This document shows, piece by piece, positions 16,388 to 26,088 of a stretch of 64,000 nt of DNA. The notes beneath the pieces are model-generated. The model had not been told where the DNA came from. It ran no database searches and saw nothing but the letters and a program-made list of their open reading frames with translations. Within the stretch, counting starts at the first letter, position 1. Every line of letters starts with the position of its first letter. The stretch comes from Psychrobacillus psychrodurans (lineage in GTDB: Bacteria > Bacillota > Bacilli > Bacillales_A > Planococcaceae). Made by a program: the position numbers and the translations under genes. The stretch is from NCBI GenBank assembly GCA_900114885.1, contig FOUN01000005.1, positions 124,001 through 188,000 of the forward strand, written 5' to 3'.

Positions 16388-17308
16388 TTATTTTTTGATT
16401 AATTCTAATTCGACTGGAATAGAAGCTTCTACTTTTTCACCTTTTAGTGATTTCATTGCTGCTTCTACAGCTTTTTGACCGATTAAATCTGGTTTTTGAG
16501 CTACTGTACCAGCAAGTTTACCGTCTTCTACTGATTTTACTGCATCCCCTGTAGCATCAAAACCAACTACTAGAATATCTTTTCCAGCTGCTTCAATTGC
16601 TTCCAGTGCACCTAGAGCCATTTCATCATTATGTGCAAAAACTGCTTTTACATCTGGGTTACCTTGCAAAATATTCTCCATAACTGTTAAACCTTCTGCA
16701 CGATTAAAGTTCGCTGTTTGTTTAGCAACAACTTCTAATTTACCATTTGCAATATTGTTAAATCCTTCACCACGATCACGAGCAGCAGAAGAACCTGCAA
16801 TACCCTCAAGTTCAACGACTTGTGCACCTTCTCCAACTAACCCAAGTAAATATTCTCCAGCTAGTTCGCCACCAGCAATATTATCAGAAGCAATATGAGC
16901 TACTACATCCCCACCTTCAGAACTGCGGTCAACTGTAATAACTGGAATATCAGCAGCATTTGCAGCTTCAACTGTTGCAACTACAGCTTCTGAATCTGTT
17001 GGATTAATAAGGATTAAATCTACCCCTTGTTGAATTAGATCTTCTACATCACTTGCTTGTTTTGCCGCATTATCTTGTGCATCTACAACAGTTAAAGTTG
17101 CTCCTAGTTCTTCTGCTTTCGCTTTAGCCCCATCGCTCAATGTTACGAAAAATGGATTGTTTAAAGTAGAAACAGATAAACCAATTTTGTAGCTTCCTTC
17201 TTTATCTGTTGAGTCTGATTCCTTAGAAGAACCTGGTGCCTCTGTTGAACATGCCGCAAGAACAAGCATAATCATCATCATTAATAAAACTAAATGTACT
17301 TTTTTCAT
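16388..17308 (-). CDS. rbsB: Ribose ABC transporter substrate-binding lipoprotein
   Basis: 306 residues. Signal peptide with lipobox LAAC (Cys at 20) anchors it outside the membrane. The mature part is a type I periplasmic-binding fold: YKIGLSVSTLNNPFF, DAQDNAAKQASDVEDLI, NPTDSEAV and IPVITVDRSS, then GFDATGDAVKSVEDGKLAGTVAQKP in the hinge region. The family binds D-ribose and passes it to RbsC/RbsA. It is the last gene of the operon, as in Bacillus subtilis. AGGAG before the ATG. Confidence 0.95.
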   Translation of the reverse strand: MKKVHLVLLMMMIMLVLAACSTEAPGSSKESDSTDKEGSYKIGLSVSTLNNPFFVTLSDGAKAKAEELGATLTVVDAQDNAAKQASDVEDLIQQGVDLILINPTDSEAVVATVEAANAADIPVITVDRSSEGGDVVAHIASDNIAGGELAGEYLLGLVGEGAQVVELEGIAGSSAARDRGEGFNNIANGKLEVVAKQTANFNRAEGLTVMENILQGNPDVKAVFAHNDEMALGALEAIEAAGKDILVVGFDATGDAVKSVEDGKLAGTVAQKPDLIGQKAVEAAMKSLKGEKVEASIPVELELIKK

Positions 17309-17323
17309 GATTAATTTCTCCTT

Positions 17324-18265
17324 TTATACTGTTTTTTTTCGGTCTAATAAAACCGCTACCAATATAACTGCACCCTTCACCACCTGTTGGAAGAAAGAGG
17401 ATACCCCAATAAGATTTAGGCCATTATTCAAGACGCCAATAATGAGTGCTCCAATTAATGTACCAACAATCCAACCTCGTCCACCAGTTAAACTTGTCCC
17501 ACCTAGCACAACAGCTGCAATAGCATCCAGCTCAAACATATTTCCTGCTGTTGGTTGAGCAGAGTTTAGTCTAGAAGTTAAAATTAATGATGCTAAAGCT
17601 GCTAGGGTACCTGTAAGCGCATAAACATAAACTTTTATACGATCTACTTTAATACCAGAAAGGCGAGAAGCTTCTTCATTTCCACCAACTGCATACACTC
17701 GACGACCAAATGTTGTCTTTTTAAGAACAAAATATAATACTCCAAATGCTATAGCCATTGTAATTACTGGAACCGGGATTCCAAAGAAATAACCTTTTCC
17801 TATCAGTTGGAATGATAAAGAATCACCTAGTCCTGAAATAGGTCTACCTTCTGTATAGACTAGAGTCAAACCACGATAAATAGTCATTGTTGCAAGTGTT
17901 GCGATAAATGGAGCCACATTCCCTTTTGAAATGATAATACCGTTTATTGCACCCAAAATTGCTCCAAGGATTAACCCTAAAAACATTGCAAGCATTGGAT
18001 CCATACCACTTGCTAAAAATCCAGCGGTTACTGCTCCTGTTAGCGCTAATATTGAACCAACTGATAAGTCAATTCCGCCTGTCAAAATGACGAATGTCAT
18101 CCCAAAAGCGATTAGTGCGTTAATAGATACTTGTCGAAGTACATTTAATAAGTTGTTTAGCGTTAAAAAGTTTGGACTCATTACACTAATTATGACCACG
18201 ATTAGTAATAAACCAATTACAGGTCCGAGTTTTTGTAAAAATGATTGTGAACTAGATTTGAGCAA
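17324..18265 (-). CDS. rbsC: Ribose ABC transporter permease
   Basis: About 313 residues with eight to ten membrane segments and the RbsC/AraH signatures [22 protein letters not shown] and [19 protein letters not shown], the loop that contacts RbsA. I choose TTG 18265 because GGGAGGTG lies 6 bases upstream; the frame runs up to ATG 18286, which has no site. This start overlaps the end of rbsA by 14 bases, implying translational coupling. It forms the transmembrane channel for ribose. Confidence 0.93.
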   Translation of the reverse strand: MLKSSSQSFLQKLGPVIGLLLIVVIISVMSPNFLTLNNLLNVLRQVSINALIAFGMTFVILTGGIDLSVGSILALTGAVTAGFLASGMDPMLAMFLGLILGAILGAINGIIISKGNVAPFIATLATMTIYRGLTLVYTEGRPISGLGDSLSFQLIGKGYFFGIPVPVITMAIAFGVLYFVLKKTTFGRRVYAVGGNEEASRLSGIKVDRIKVYVYALTGTLAALASLILTSRLNSAQPTAGNMFELDAIAAVVLGGTSLTGGRGWIVGTLIGALIIGVLNNGLNLIGVSSFFQQVVKGAVILVAVLLDRKKTV

Positions 18266-19748
18266 CTTTGTCACCTCCCGTAGCATAATGCATAATTTTT
18301 TCTTGTGTCATTTCATCTTTTGTTAAATCTGCTGTTATTTTTCCTTCATGCATGACAAGTACTCGGTCCACCATACCAATAACCTCAGGAAGTTCAGAGG
18401 ATATCATTAATATTGCTACACCTTTTTCCGCCAAAGCATTAATAATTGAATAAATTTCTTTTTTAGCTCCAACATCGACACCTCTTGTTGGTTCATCTAG
18501 TATAAGGATGTCTGGTTCTATTCCAAGCCATTTCGCTATAACAATTTTCTGCTGATTCCCACCACTTAGTGATTTCACAAATTGGTTTGGACCAGAAGTA
18601 CGAACTCCAAGGCGTTTTACCATTGAATCGTATAATTCTTGTTCTTTTTTTGCACCTACTACACCATTTCTAGAGATCTTATCAAAGTTGGTAATGCCTA
18701 AATTATCTTTCACAGAGAAATCAACAATCAATCCTTCCGATTTTCGATCTTCCGTTACAAACCCAAAACCTAATTTTATAGCTTTTGATGGATTCTGGAT
18801 TTTCACTAACTTACCATCTAAAAAAACTTCGCCTTTATTTAGTTTTTTATATCCAAATAAAGCTTGTGCTACTTCTGTTCGTCCGGCACCCATTAAACCA
18901 GCTATTCCTAAGACTTCTCCTTTTCGTAATTCAAAGGAAACATCTTCAAAATAACCGTTTCTCGTTAAACTCTTCGCAACCAGCTTTACTTCGCCAATTT
19001 TAACAGATCGTTCTGGAAAACGATTACCAAGCTCTCGTCCAACCATCATTTGAACAATTTCATCAAATGTTGTATCCTTCACTTTTTTAACTCCAACGTA
19101 TTGTCCATCTCGTAGTATCGTAATGCGATCACAGATAGCAAAAATTTCTTCCATTCTGTGTGAAATATATACAAACGAAACTCCTTTGGCTTGCAATGCT
19201 CGAATCGTCACAAAGAGTGTTTCTATTTCCCGATCTGTCAAAGCCGCTGTGGGTTCATCCATTACAATAAGCTCTGCATTGGACGATATTGCTTTTGCAA
19301 TCTCGATAATTTGTTGTTTACCAACGGAAAGTGAACGAGCTACCATTTTTACATCAATATCGAGTCCCAAACTTAATAGGATTTCCTTTGCTTGTTTATT
19401 CATTTCTTTTGTTTTTAAAACCGGGCTTTTTCCAAACGTTCTTTCGTTTCCAAGAAATAAATTTTCTGCTACCGTTAAATCAGGAAGTATGTTCAACTCT
19501 TGATGAATAACTGCAATTCCATGTTGTTCTGCTTCTTTTGGATTTTTAAAATCTACTATTTGACCTTTTACCTTTATATCCCCAGAGTCACGTGTATAGA
19601 TACCCGTTAATATTTTCATCAAAGTAGATTTACCTGCACCATTTTCACCCATTAGTGCATGAATTTCTCCCTTTTTCACTTCAAATTCAATATTACTTAA
19701 AACTGTATTTCCATTGAATGCTTTTGAAATTCCAGTCATTTCGATCAT
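18252..19748 (-). CDS. rbsA: Ribose ABC transporter, double ATPase subunit
   Basis: 498 residues with two fused ABC domains. Domain 1: Walker [10 protein letters not shown], signature LSVGKQQ, Walker [12 protein letters not shown]. Domain 2: degenerate P-loop MGAGRTEV, signature LSGGNQQK, Walker [11 protein letters not shown]. The variant second P-loop is normal for RbsA/MglA. It powers ribose import through RbsC. The ATG has TAGGTGA upstream and the gene begins 16 bases after rbsD. Confidence 0.96.
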   Translation of the reverse strand: MIEMTGISKAFNGNTVLSNIEFEVKKGEIHALMGENGAGKSTLMKILTGIYTRDSGDIKVKGQIVDFKNPKEAEQHGIAVIHQELNILPDLTVAENLFLGNERTFGKSPVLKTKEMNKQAKEILLSLGLDIDVKMVARSLSVGKQQIIEIAKAISSNAELIVMDEPTAALTDREIETLFVTIRALQAKGVSFVYISHRMEEIFAICDRITILRDGQYVGVKKVKDTTFDEIVQMMVGRELGNRFPERSVKIGEVKLVAKSLTRNGYFEDVSFELRKGEVLGIAGLMGAGRTEVAQALFGYKKLNKGEVFLDGKLVKIQNPSKAIKLGFGFVTEDRKSEGLIVDFSVKDNLGITNFDKISRNGVVGAKKEQELYDSMVKRLGVRTSGPNQFVKSLSGGNQQKIVIAKWLGIEPDILILDEPTRGVDVGAKKEIYSIINALAEKGVAILMISSELPEVIGMVDRVLVMHEGKITADLTKDEMTQEKIMHYATGGDKVAQI

Positions 19749-19764
19749 TGCTATTCACCTACCT

Positions 19765-20154
19765 TTAGAATATGACGCCTGATTGTAAAATAATATTTGC
19801 ATAAGGAGTAGCTTCACCTGTGCGTATAATAACTTTTGAATTTCGTGTCATTACTTTAAACTCTTCATGTGAAATTTCTGTAGTTTTGCCAACTTTTTCT
19901 TGAACAATTTTATGTAGCTTTGTATTAGCATCTTTTAATTCTCTAGCAATAAAGGCACACTCAACTTGTACATCATCTAACACAGCCTCAAAAATTTCTG
20001 TAAAAGAGGGTTTGCCAATTACATAAGACAAATCTATACAACGAACTCCATCTGGAATCGGTAACCCACAATCAGCTATTGTAATTTGATCTGTATGGCC
20101 AAGCTTAGCAAACTCAGCAGCAAGCTCACGGTTTAAAATACCAAGCTTCTTCAT
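19765..20154 (-). CDS. rbsD: D-ribose pyranase
   Basis: 129 residues, full length for RbsD. Conserved MKKLGILNRELAAEFAKLGHTD carries the catalytic His20, and NTKLHKIVQEKVG and the C-terminal GEATPYANIILQSGV complete the active site. It interconverts beta-pyranose and beta-furanose ribose so that RbsK receives its preferred form. The ATG overlaps the rbsK stop (ATGA) and has AAGGAG upstream. Confidence 0.96.
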   Translation of the reverse strand: MKKLGILNRELAAEFAKLGHTDQITIADCGLPIPDGVRCIDLSYVIGKPSFTEIFEAVLDDVQVECAFIARELKDANTKLHKIVQEKVGKTTEISHEEFKVMTRNSKVIIRTGEATPYANIILQSGVIF

Positions 20155-21038
20155 GATTTAGATGCTCCTTCTAATCTTTTCTTCACATCATCATGTGCTG
20201 GCATTCCGCCTTGTGCTCCAAATTTCTCTACTGATAATGAAGCTGCTGCATTTGCGTATTGTACTGCACTCTCTAAATCTAGTCCTTGTGCAAGTGCATG
20301 TGCAAGAGCTCCGTTAAATGTATCCCCCGCTCCAGTTGTATCTACTACATCCGTTTTAAATCCTTCAACAATGACATGCTTTTCACCGTCAAAATAACGA
20401 GCTCCCTCACTACCTAGAGTTACGATTAACTTGTTTGGATACTTTTCTAAAACAGCTTCCACATCTAATCCAAAAATAACTTCGCACTCTGTTTCATTTG
20501 GAGTCAAATATGCAATATAATCCATAAATTCTTTTTGAAAGCCTCCTGCAGGAGCTGGATTCAATAAGACAGGTATATTCAATTCCGAACAAAGTTTTAA
20601 TGAGTATTCAATTACTGGAATTGGAATTTCTAACTGCATCATGACAAATTTACTTTGTCGAATCGTTTCTTTCATTTTTTCAATATGTTCCAGTGTTAAT
20701 GCATGATTAGCACCAGGTACAACGATAATCCGATTGTCTCCTTCAGATAGCAATATATTGGCTATTCCAGTAGCAGTTCCATCACTTATAATGACACCAT
20801 TTGTATTTACAGCATTTTTTTCTAGATTTTCAACAAGCTCTTTGCCAAAGCTATCAGTTCCTACGCTTGCAACCATTTGTACTTTGCTACCTAATCGCGC
20901 GGCGGCTACTGCTTGATTTGCGCCTTTCCCTCCAGGTACGGTCGTAAATAATTGTCCTAATACGGTTTCACCTTGTATAGGAAAATTATCTGTTTGTACA
21001 ACTATATCCATATTTACACTACCAATAACTGTAATCAG
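20151..21038 (-). CDS. rbsK: Ribokinase (non-AUG start)
   Basis: PfkB-family kinase: GGKGANQAVAAARLG, NPAPAGGF and the catalytic DTTGAGDTFNGALAH near the end. The first ATG (21011) would drop the conserved VIGSVNMD strand, but the frame is open upstream to encode LITVIGSVNMDIV, starting at CTG 21038 or ATT just after. An AAGGAG site stands 9 bases before the CTG, which overlaps the rbsR stop (CTGA). A non-AUG start giving about 295 residues is the best reading; the exact codon is uncertain. Phosphorylates ribose to ribose-5-phosphate. Confidence 0.87.
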   Translation of the reverse strand: MITVIGSVNMDIVVQTDNFPIQGETVLGQLFTTVPGGKGANQAVAAARLGSKVQMVASVGTDSFGKELVENLEKNAVNTNGVIISDGTATGIANILLSEGDNRIIVVPGANHALTLEHIEKMKETIRQSKFVMMQLEIPIPVIEYSLKLCSELNIPVLLNPAPAGGFQKEFMDYIAYLTPNETECEVIFGLDVEAVLEKYPNKLIVTLGSEGARYFDGEKHVIVEGFKTDVVDTTGAGDTFNGALAHALAQGLDLESAVQYANAAASLSVEKFGAQGGMPAHDDVKKRLEGASKS

Positions 21039-22018
21039 CGTAACTCACTCCTTGTTGTTCCGCGCACTACTAACTCCACTGGAACTTGAATAACTTTATC
21101 ATCTAGTTCAATATCTTCGATTTTTTTTATCAACATTCTCATAGCAATCGCACCCAATTTATAAATATCCTGTGCTACTGTTGTTAATCCAGGCGTCAGC
21201 ATTCCAGCTAGGGATATACCATCAAACCCTATAATTTGTACATTTGATGGGACACTTATCCCAAGGGAATATGCCGCCTTTAATGCACCAGCCGCTGATA
21301 CATCAGTGCTTGCGAATATCCCATCTACTCCTTCAATTTCAGTTAAAAACTTCTTTGCTATTCTTTCAGAATGCTCAAAGTTAAACGGGCATTCTATTAT
21401 ATGTGATGTAATATCCTTTCCTTCTATCGCCTCTAAAAAACCAGCAAGTCGATCATCAGCCGGTCCAAGTCCAGAAGGACCACGCATGAACACTATGTTT
21501 TGACAATTTTGCTCCAATAAATAGGAGGTTCCTAGCCTAGCTCCTTCTATATTATTTGAAGAAACAGTTGGGATTGAATCATGAATCATCCTGTCAAGTG
21601 CAACTATGGGGATATCTAAATCTTCATAATGACTTGCTTGTAACTGATTAGTCGCAACAATAAATCCAGCAACATATTTTTGCTTAAGCATTTCAATATA
21701 ATTTATCTCTTTTTCAGCTTCTTCATCCGAATTACATAAAATCACTGTATATCCATAAGACAACGCGACATCTTCGACCGCTCTAGCAAGTTCAGGGAAG
21801 AATGGATTCGTTATATCCGGTACGATTAGTCCAATCAAATTGGTTTGTTTTGTACTCAATGAGCGTGCAACTAGATTCGGCTTATAGCCCAATAGTTCAA
21901 TCGCACTTTGAACCTTCTTTTTTGCTTCCTCACTGATATATCCTTTTTTATTTAAATAACGGGATACAGAAGCAACTGAAACACCAGCCTCTTTCGCCAC
22001 ATCTCTAATATTCGCCAA
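21035..22018 (-). CDS. rbsR: LacI-family ribose operon repressor
   Basis: About 327 residues from TTG 22018 (ANIRDVAKEAGVS), the usual LacI-family start, with AAAGAGTG 6 bases upstream. The frame extends to 22108 through the operator and promoter, which is not plausible. HTH at residues 3-22 and hinge helix NLVARSLSTKQ, then a periplasmic-binding-like effector domain (NLIGLIVPDITNPFF to VELVVRGTT). First gene of rbsRKDACB. It should repress its own operon via the palindrome at 22042-22059. Confidence 0.92.
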   Translation of the reverse strand: MANIRDVAKEAGVSVASVSRYLNKKGYISEEAKKKVQSAIELLGYKPNLVARSLSTKQTNLIGLIVPDITNPFFPELARAVEDVALSYGYTVILCNSDEEAEKEINYIEMLKQKYVAGFIVATNQLQASHYEDLDIPIVALDRMIHDSIPTVSSNNIEGARLGTSYLLEQNCQNIVFMRGPSGLGPADDRLAGFLEAIEGKDITSHIIECPFNFEHSERIAKKFLTEIEGVDGIFASTDVSAAGALKAAYSLGISVPSNVQIIGFDGISLAGMLTPGLTTVAQDIYKLGAIAMRMLIKKIEDIELDDKVIQVPVELVVRGTTRSELR

Positions 22019-22041
22019 TTGTTTCACTCTTTTCATCTCAT

Positions 22042-22059
22042 TGTGTAACCGGTTACACA
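22042..22059. promoter_or_regulatory. RbsR operator
   Basis: TGTGTAACCGGTTACACA is a perfect 18-bp palindrome with the central CG typical of LacI-family operators. It starts one base after the -10 box, covers the transcription start, and ends 24 bases before the rbsR TTG. It could also be read by CcpA, but the central ACCGGT and the perfect symmetry favour RbsR. Confidence 0.8.
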
Positions 22060-22060
22060 T

Positions 22061-22090
22061 AATATACCAACGAATAACTTTAGCTGTCAA
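22061..22090 (-). promoter_or_regulatory. Sigma-A promoter of the rbs operon
   Basis: On the minus strand TTGACA (22085-22090), an 18-base spacer, TATATT (22061-22066). The repressor palindrome follows directly. Confidence 0.75.
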
Positions 22091-22212
22091 TAAGAAATTA
22101 GTTGGCACTTATCACCAACTATCGGACATTCTTTAAGTGGGTAAGAGTTTATACATTATTAAAGCTACAGAATAGACTATAAGTAATAAAACATTCTAAG
22201 GAGGTTTTTAAT

Positions 22213-22503
22213 TTGGCACGTAGAGGAAATGGAAAGCCCCGTTTTTGCGTGTTCCCCGGGTATAATTGGTGTGGACCCGGTTGTAGCGGTCCTGGTGCGC
22301 CGATAAATGACGTAGATACAGCTTGTAAAGCACATGATGATTGTTATAGAAGAGGAAATAATCGTTGTGAATGTGATCGCGAATTTCTCCGTCGGCTACA
22401 TCCTAAAATAAACAATAATACTCAAAAGGGTAGACATGCTCGAACGCTCTATAATTATATGAAATTGCAAACAACTTTTACTTGTAAAAACTCTAGATAC
22501 TAG
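22213..22503 (+). CDS. Small phospholipase A2-like protein
   Basis: 96 residues, start TTG with AAGGAGGT 8 bases upstream. It shows the PLA2 layout: calcium loop YNWCGPGCSG (17-26), then DTACKAHDDCY with catalytic His41-Asp42 and flanking cysteines, and CECDREFLRR with the supporting Asp55. Seven cysteines occur before residue 55. The closest named family is the parvovirus VP1-type PLA2 (PF08398), also found in Bacillales. There is no signal peptide although the fold is disulfide-rich. It may hydrolyse phospholipids; target and export route are unknown. Confidence 0.83.
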   Translation: MARRGNGKPRFCVFPGYNWCGPGCSGPGAPINDVDTACKAHDDCYRRGNNRCECDREFLRRLHPKINNNTQKGRHARTLYNYMKLQTTFTCKNSRY

Positions 22504-22642
22504 AGAAATTTAATTCGTAATCTATAAAGATAGCAAGCCCAATTATAATTCCTTTTGCTGGTTTTACTTAGCAATAAGTTTGTTTAGCTAGGACAAATTT
22601 GTTATTATTTTCACAGGCATATTATTGAAGGAGTCCTTATAG

Positions 22643-23386
22643 ATGAATCAAGAGCAAGTAGAACAGTTTCAGCAGATGAAAAAGAAAATGACACGAATGA
22701 TGCTGTTGTATAAATTTGCATTAAATGAGCTTGAAACAAAAATTGAAATTTTACGCGAAGAATTTCTAATGATCCATGAGTATAATCCAATTGAACATAC
22801 AAATTCTAGATTGAAATCCCCAGAAAGTATATTGAAAAAACTTAATAGAAAAGGTAAGGGTATCTCAGTAGAAAGCATCAGAGAAAATGTGAAAGACATT
22901 GCTGGCATGCGGATTACTTGTTCTTTTATTTCTGATATTTATCGGGTGTTTGACATGTTAGAAAAACAAAGTGATATAAAAGTATTGAAAGTAAAAGACT
23001 ATATCAAAAACCCAAAAAGCAATGGCTATAAGAGTTTACATGTTTTATTGGAAACTCCTGTTTTTATGTCGGACGGGAAGGAAATTGTGACAGTAGAAGT
23101 GCAAATACGAACTATTGCGATGGACTTTTGGGCAAGCCTTGAACATAAAATCTTTTATAAATACGACCAATTTGTACCAGAACAACTATTAATCGAGTTG
23201 AAAGAAGCAGCAGATTCCGCATTTGCACTAGATGAGAAAATGGAAAGATTGCATAATGAAGTTAAAATAATTAAAGGTGAAAATAAAATTAGCGAAGTAG
23301 ATGAGTTAACCAAGTTACTAAGCAATTCAAACCAACAAATAACCATTCCTCCCGCTTTTTTAGAAATGCTAGAAAAAGTTAAATAA
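22643..23386 (+). CDS. relP: Small alarmone synthetase RelP (YwaC type)
   Basis: 247 residues. A RelA/SpoT synthetase domain without hydrolase or TGS/ACT domains: NPIEHTNSRLKSPESILKKL, KDIAGMRITCSF, SNGYKSLH (G-loop) and EVQIRTIAMDFWASLEHK with catalytic Glu/Gln. Sequence runs close to Bacillus YwaC over its length, with an extra C-terminal tail of about 30 residues. It makes (p)ppGpp or pGpp from GTP/GDP and ATP, usually induced by cell-wall stress. It lacks the usual allosteric RelQ context and is monocistronic. A strong terminator lies 150 bases downstream. Confidence 0.93.
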   Translation: MNQEQVEQFQQMKKKMTRMMLLYKFALNELETKIEILREEFLMIHEYNPIEHTNSRLKSPESILKKLNRKGKGISVESIRENVKDIAGMRITCSFISDIYRVFDMLEKQSDIKVLKVKDYIKNPKSNGYKSLHVLLETPVFMSDGKEIVTVEVQIRTIAMDFWASLEHKIFYKYDQFVPEQLLIELKEAADSAFALDEKMERLHNEVKIIKGENKISEVDELTKLLSNSNQQITIPPAFLEMLEKVK

Positions 23387-23442
23387 AATGGCTAGTTTAA
23401 AATATTATTAATTTCAATAAAAAAATTGGGTAAAAAGACACC

Positions 23443-23480
23443 CAGTCCTTTACATTCAAAACCTGTTTCTAAGCTTTCCG
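23443..23480. repeat. Short intergenic repeat, copy 1
   Basis: This stretch (cagtccttta...tcaaaacctgtttct...tccgaag) closely resembles 37288-37331. Both copies follow a short GC-rich hairpin downstream of a plus-strand gene. Origin unknown. Confidence 0.45.
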
Positions 23481-23529
23481 AAGTGCTTTGGACAGACTTG
23501 TTGCTATATTATTACCAAGTAAATTTTTA

Positions 23530-23578
23530 GGGATGCTGGTTGTGACCTACGTCACAACCAGCATCCCCTTTTTTTTGG
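23530..23578 (+). terminator. Very strong rho-independent terminator
   Basis: Perfect 17-bp stem GGGATGCTGGTTGTGAC (23530-23546) / GTCACAACCAGCATCCC (23551-23567), then CTTTTTTTT on the plus strand. It ends transcription from relP. The following bases (about 23583-23615) resemble part of the structured repeat at 49691-49830. Confidence 0.88.
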
Positions 23579-23688
23579 TAATCTTATGGCGTTTGTCCCG
23601 CATTAACGGGCAATAGAATAGGTCCTGTTTTTGTTCATAAAAACGTGTGTAGTTTAAGAGTTTTTTGGATTATTCACCGACCGAAATA

Positions 23689-25866
23689 TTATTTTTTGTT
23701 TTTTTCCACTTCTTTCATAAATGCTTCTCCCTCTATATCTAAATTCGGAAGTATTTTATCTAACCACTTTGGTAAGTACCAAGCTGAGTTCCCCATTATA
23801 ATCATTACTGCAGGTACAATAGCCATTCTTACTACAAATGCATCGAATAGAACACCAAATGTGAGTGCTAAGCCCATTGATTTAATCATTGGATCTGGTG
23901 CTAACATAAATCCAGTAAATACTGAAATCATGATTAAACCAGCAGCTGTAACTACTCCGCCACTATCTCTCATCCCAGCTAAAACAGCCTCTCGTGCATT
24001 TCCTGTATGTGTATAAACTTCACGCATTCTACTAACTAAAAAGACCTCATAGTCCATTGCTAATCCAAACAAAATTCCTATCACAATTACTGGTAAGAAA
24101 CTTAATACTGGATCTGCAATAGGAAATCCAAATAAATCAATCAAGTTTCCATCCTGTACAATAAATACCGTAAATCCTAGGGTTGCACCTAATGAAAGTA
24201 TAAAGCCCAGAACTGCTTTTAATGGAACTAGAATAGATCTAAATACTAGTACCAATAAAACGAATGAAAATCCAATAATTAATAGGGCAAATACTGGCAA
24301 TGCATCACTCAATTTTTGTGATATATCAATATTTACTGCTGTAGAACCTGTAACCATTAATGTTATATGATCGGATTTTTCCAAGAAATCGGACCTTTTT
24401 CTAATATCATTTACAAGATCTTTTGTTGCTGAATCGTTTGACCCTGTCACTGGAGTAATAGAAATAAGATATAGCTCACCTGAAGGTCCAGGAATTGCAG
24501 GACTAACACTTTTTACATTTGATAAACCACTTAACTCTTCTATAGTATCATTTAACGCCAATTGTAAATTGGTAGTTTCACTTGAGGTTTTAGCAACTAC
24601 AAGTAACGTTGCATGATGGCCAGGTCCATAAGCTTCAGTTAGTAAATCATATGCTTTTCTTTCCGTTGTCTGTTCATTTTTCGAACCGTTATCTGGGAGA
24701 CCAAGTTCCATATGGAGCATAGGAGTCGCAATTATAGCAAGAACTACAATTCCAACAATCGCAACCTTCCACGGGTGTTTTGCTACAAAATTCCCCCATC
24801 TATCGGAAGTAGTTTGTTTTTTATCACTTTTGATTTTGCTTAATAAAGTATTTTTTCTATCTGGTCCTACTTTTTCGCCCATCATTCCTAAAAAGGCAGG
24901 AACCACAATAACTGCTATCAATATTGCCAATAGAACACAAAGTGCTGCAGAAAGACCCATCATAGTTAAAAATGGTATTTGTGCAACAGATAAACCTAAC
25001 AGTGCAATAATTACAGTTATCCCTGCAAACACTACGGCACTACCAGCTGTTCCAGTTGCAATTGCTACAGACTCTGAAACGGAGTATCCTTCTTTCCTTT
25101 GTTGTCTAAACCGAGTCATTATAAAGAGAGCATAATCGATACCTACTGCCAGTCCTAACATTGCAGCTAAGGTTATCGAAACAGAAGTGATATCTAAATA
25201 ATTTGTTCCAATCACTATCAATAATAGACCAATAGCTAATCCTATAACTGCCATTAAGATTGGCATTCCTGCCGCTAAGAAGGAGACAAAAGTAATTGCC
25301 AATATAACATAGGCTACAACTACTCCAATAGCTTCTGTGATTCCTCCAATTTCCAGTTCAGAAAATACAACATCACCAGCTAACTCCGTTTGAATTCCAG
25401 CATCACGAGTCTCTTTTATATTTTCAATAATATTGTCCTTTGATTTTTCCGATACTTTATCGGCTGCCACATCGTAAGCAACAACAGCATAACCGATTTT
25501 TTTATCTTTACTTAAATTACCTAATTCAACCGGAGTAACTACAGAAACAACATGTTTATCATTGTCTTTTATCGCTATCAATGTATCTGTAATTACTTTG
25601 TTAACCTCTTCGGAATCTAAGGTTTTATTTTCCGGTGCTTTTAATACTAACTGTACTTGACCACCTGTATTAGATGGAAATTCTTTTTTCATGAGTTGAA
25701 GCGCTTTTTCTGATTCTGTTCCTGGTATAGTCATTTCTTCCGAAAAATTTGGTCCCAAATTTAGTGCAAAGATTGCTATAACAATCAGAATCGCTAATGT
25801 ACTGCCGATTACTTTTTTGTTATTGTTTGCTGCCCATTTACCTAACTTGTAAAGATATTTTGCCAT
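23689..25866 (-). CDS. MMPL/RND family exporter (YdfJ-like)
   Basis: 725 residues with 12 predicted membrane helices in two halves, each with a large extracytoplasmic loop (about 40-170 and 390-520). The proton-relay motifs are present: GLAVGIDYALFIMTRF in TM4 and GLAMDYEVFLVSRMRE in TM10. The family moves lipids or lipophilic drugs out of the cell using proton force. Divergent from a TetR regulator across a 222-base spacer, which suggests drug- or lipid-inducible control. AGGAAG before the ATG. Confidence 0.94.
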   Translation of the reverse strand: MAKYLYKLGKWAANNNKKVIGSTLAILIVIAIFALNLGPNFSEEMTIPGTESEKALQLMKKEFPSNTGGQVQLVLKAPENKTLDSEEVNKVITDTLIAIKDNDKHVVSVVTPVELGNLSKDKKIGYAVVAYDVAADKVSEKSKDNIIENIKETRDAGIQTELAGDVVFSELEIGGITEAIGVVVAYVILAITFVSFLAAGMPILMAVIGLAIGLLLIVIGTNYLDITSVSITLAAMLGLAVGIDYALFIMTRFRQQRKEGYSVSESVAIATGTAGSAVVFAGITVIIALLGLSVAQIPFLTMMGLSAALCVLLAILIAVIVVPAFLGMMGEKVGPDRKNTLLSKIKSDKKQTTSDRWGNFVAKHPWKVAIVGIVVLAIIATPMLHMELGLPDNGSKNEQTTERKAYDLLTEAYGPGHHATLLVVAKTSSETTNLQLALNDTIEELSGLSNVKSVSPAIPGPSGELYLISITPVTGSNDSATKDLVNDIRKRSDFLEKSDHITLMVTGSTAVNIDISQKLSDALPVFALLIIGFSFVLLVLVFRSILVPLKAVLGFILSLGATLGFTVFIVQDGNLIDLFGFPIADPVLSFLPVIVIGILFGLAMDYEVFLVSRMREVYTHTGNAREAVLAGMRDSGGVVTAAGLIMISVFTGFMLAPDPMIKSMGLALTFGVLFDAFVVRMAIVPAVMIIMGNSAWYLPKWLDKILPNLDIEGEAFMKEVEKNKK

Positions 25867-25902
25867 TTAAAGCTTCCTCTCATCCTAATATTACCCTCCC
25901 TA

Positions 25903-25943
25903 TTAAAACAACGAGTTATTATTTATACATTCTGTTGTTTTAA
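25903..25943. promoter_or_regulatory. Inverted repeat, candidate TetR operator
   Basis: TTAAAACAAC (25903-25912) and GTTGTTTTAA (25934-25943) form a perfect 10-bp inverted repeat with a 21-base centre, in the spacer between the MMPL gene and the TetR gene. The wide spacing fits two half-sites or one site each for two dimers. Confidence 0.5.
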
Positions 25944-26088
25944 TGGCACAGAAATAGTATATTAAAGCTATTGAAAGATAACAATAAACAATGTTGAACT
26001 GCCTGTTATTAAAAGAACATTTTTTAAAACTACTGTCCAATTAAAGACATAATAAATTAATTTGAATAATAAGTAGGAGGAGAAATAC

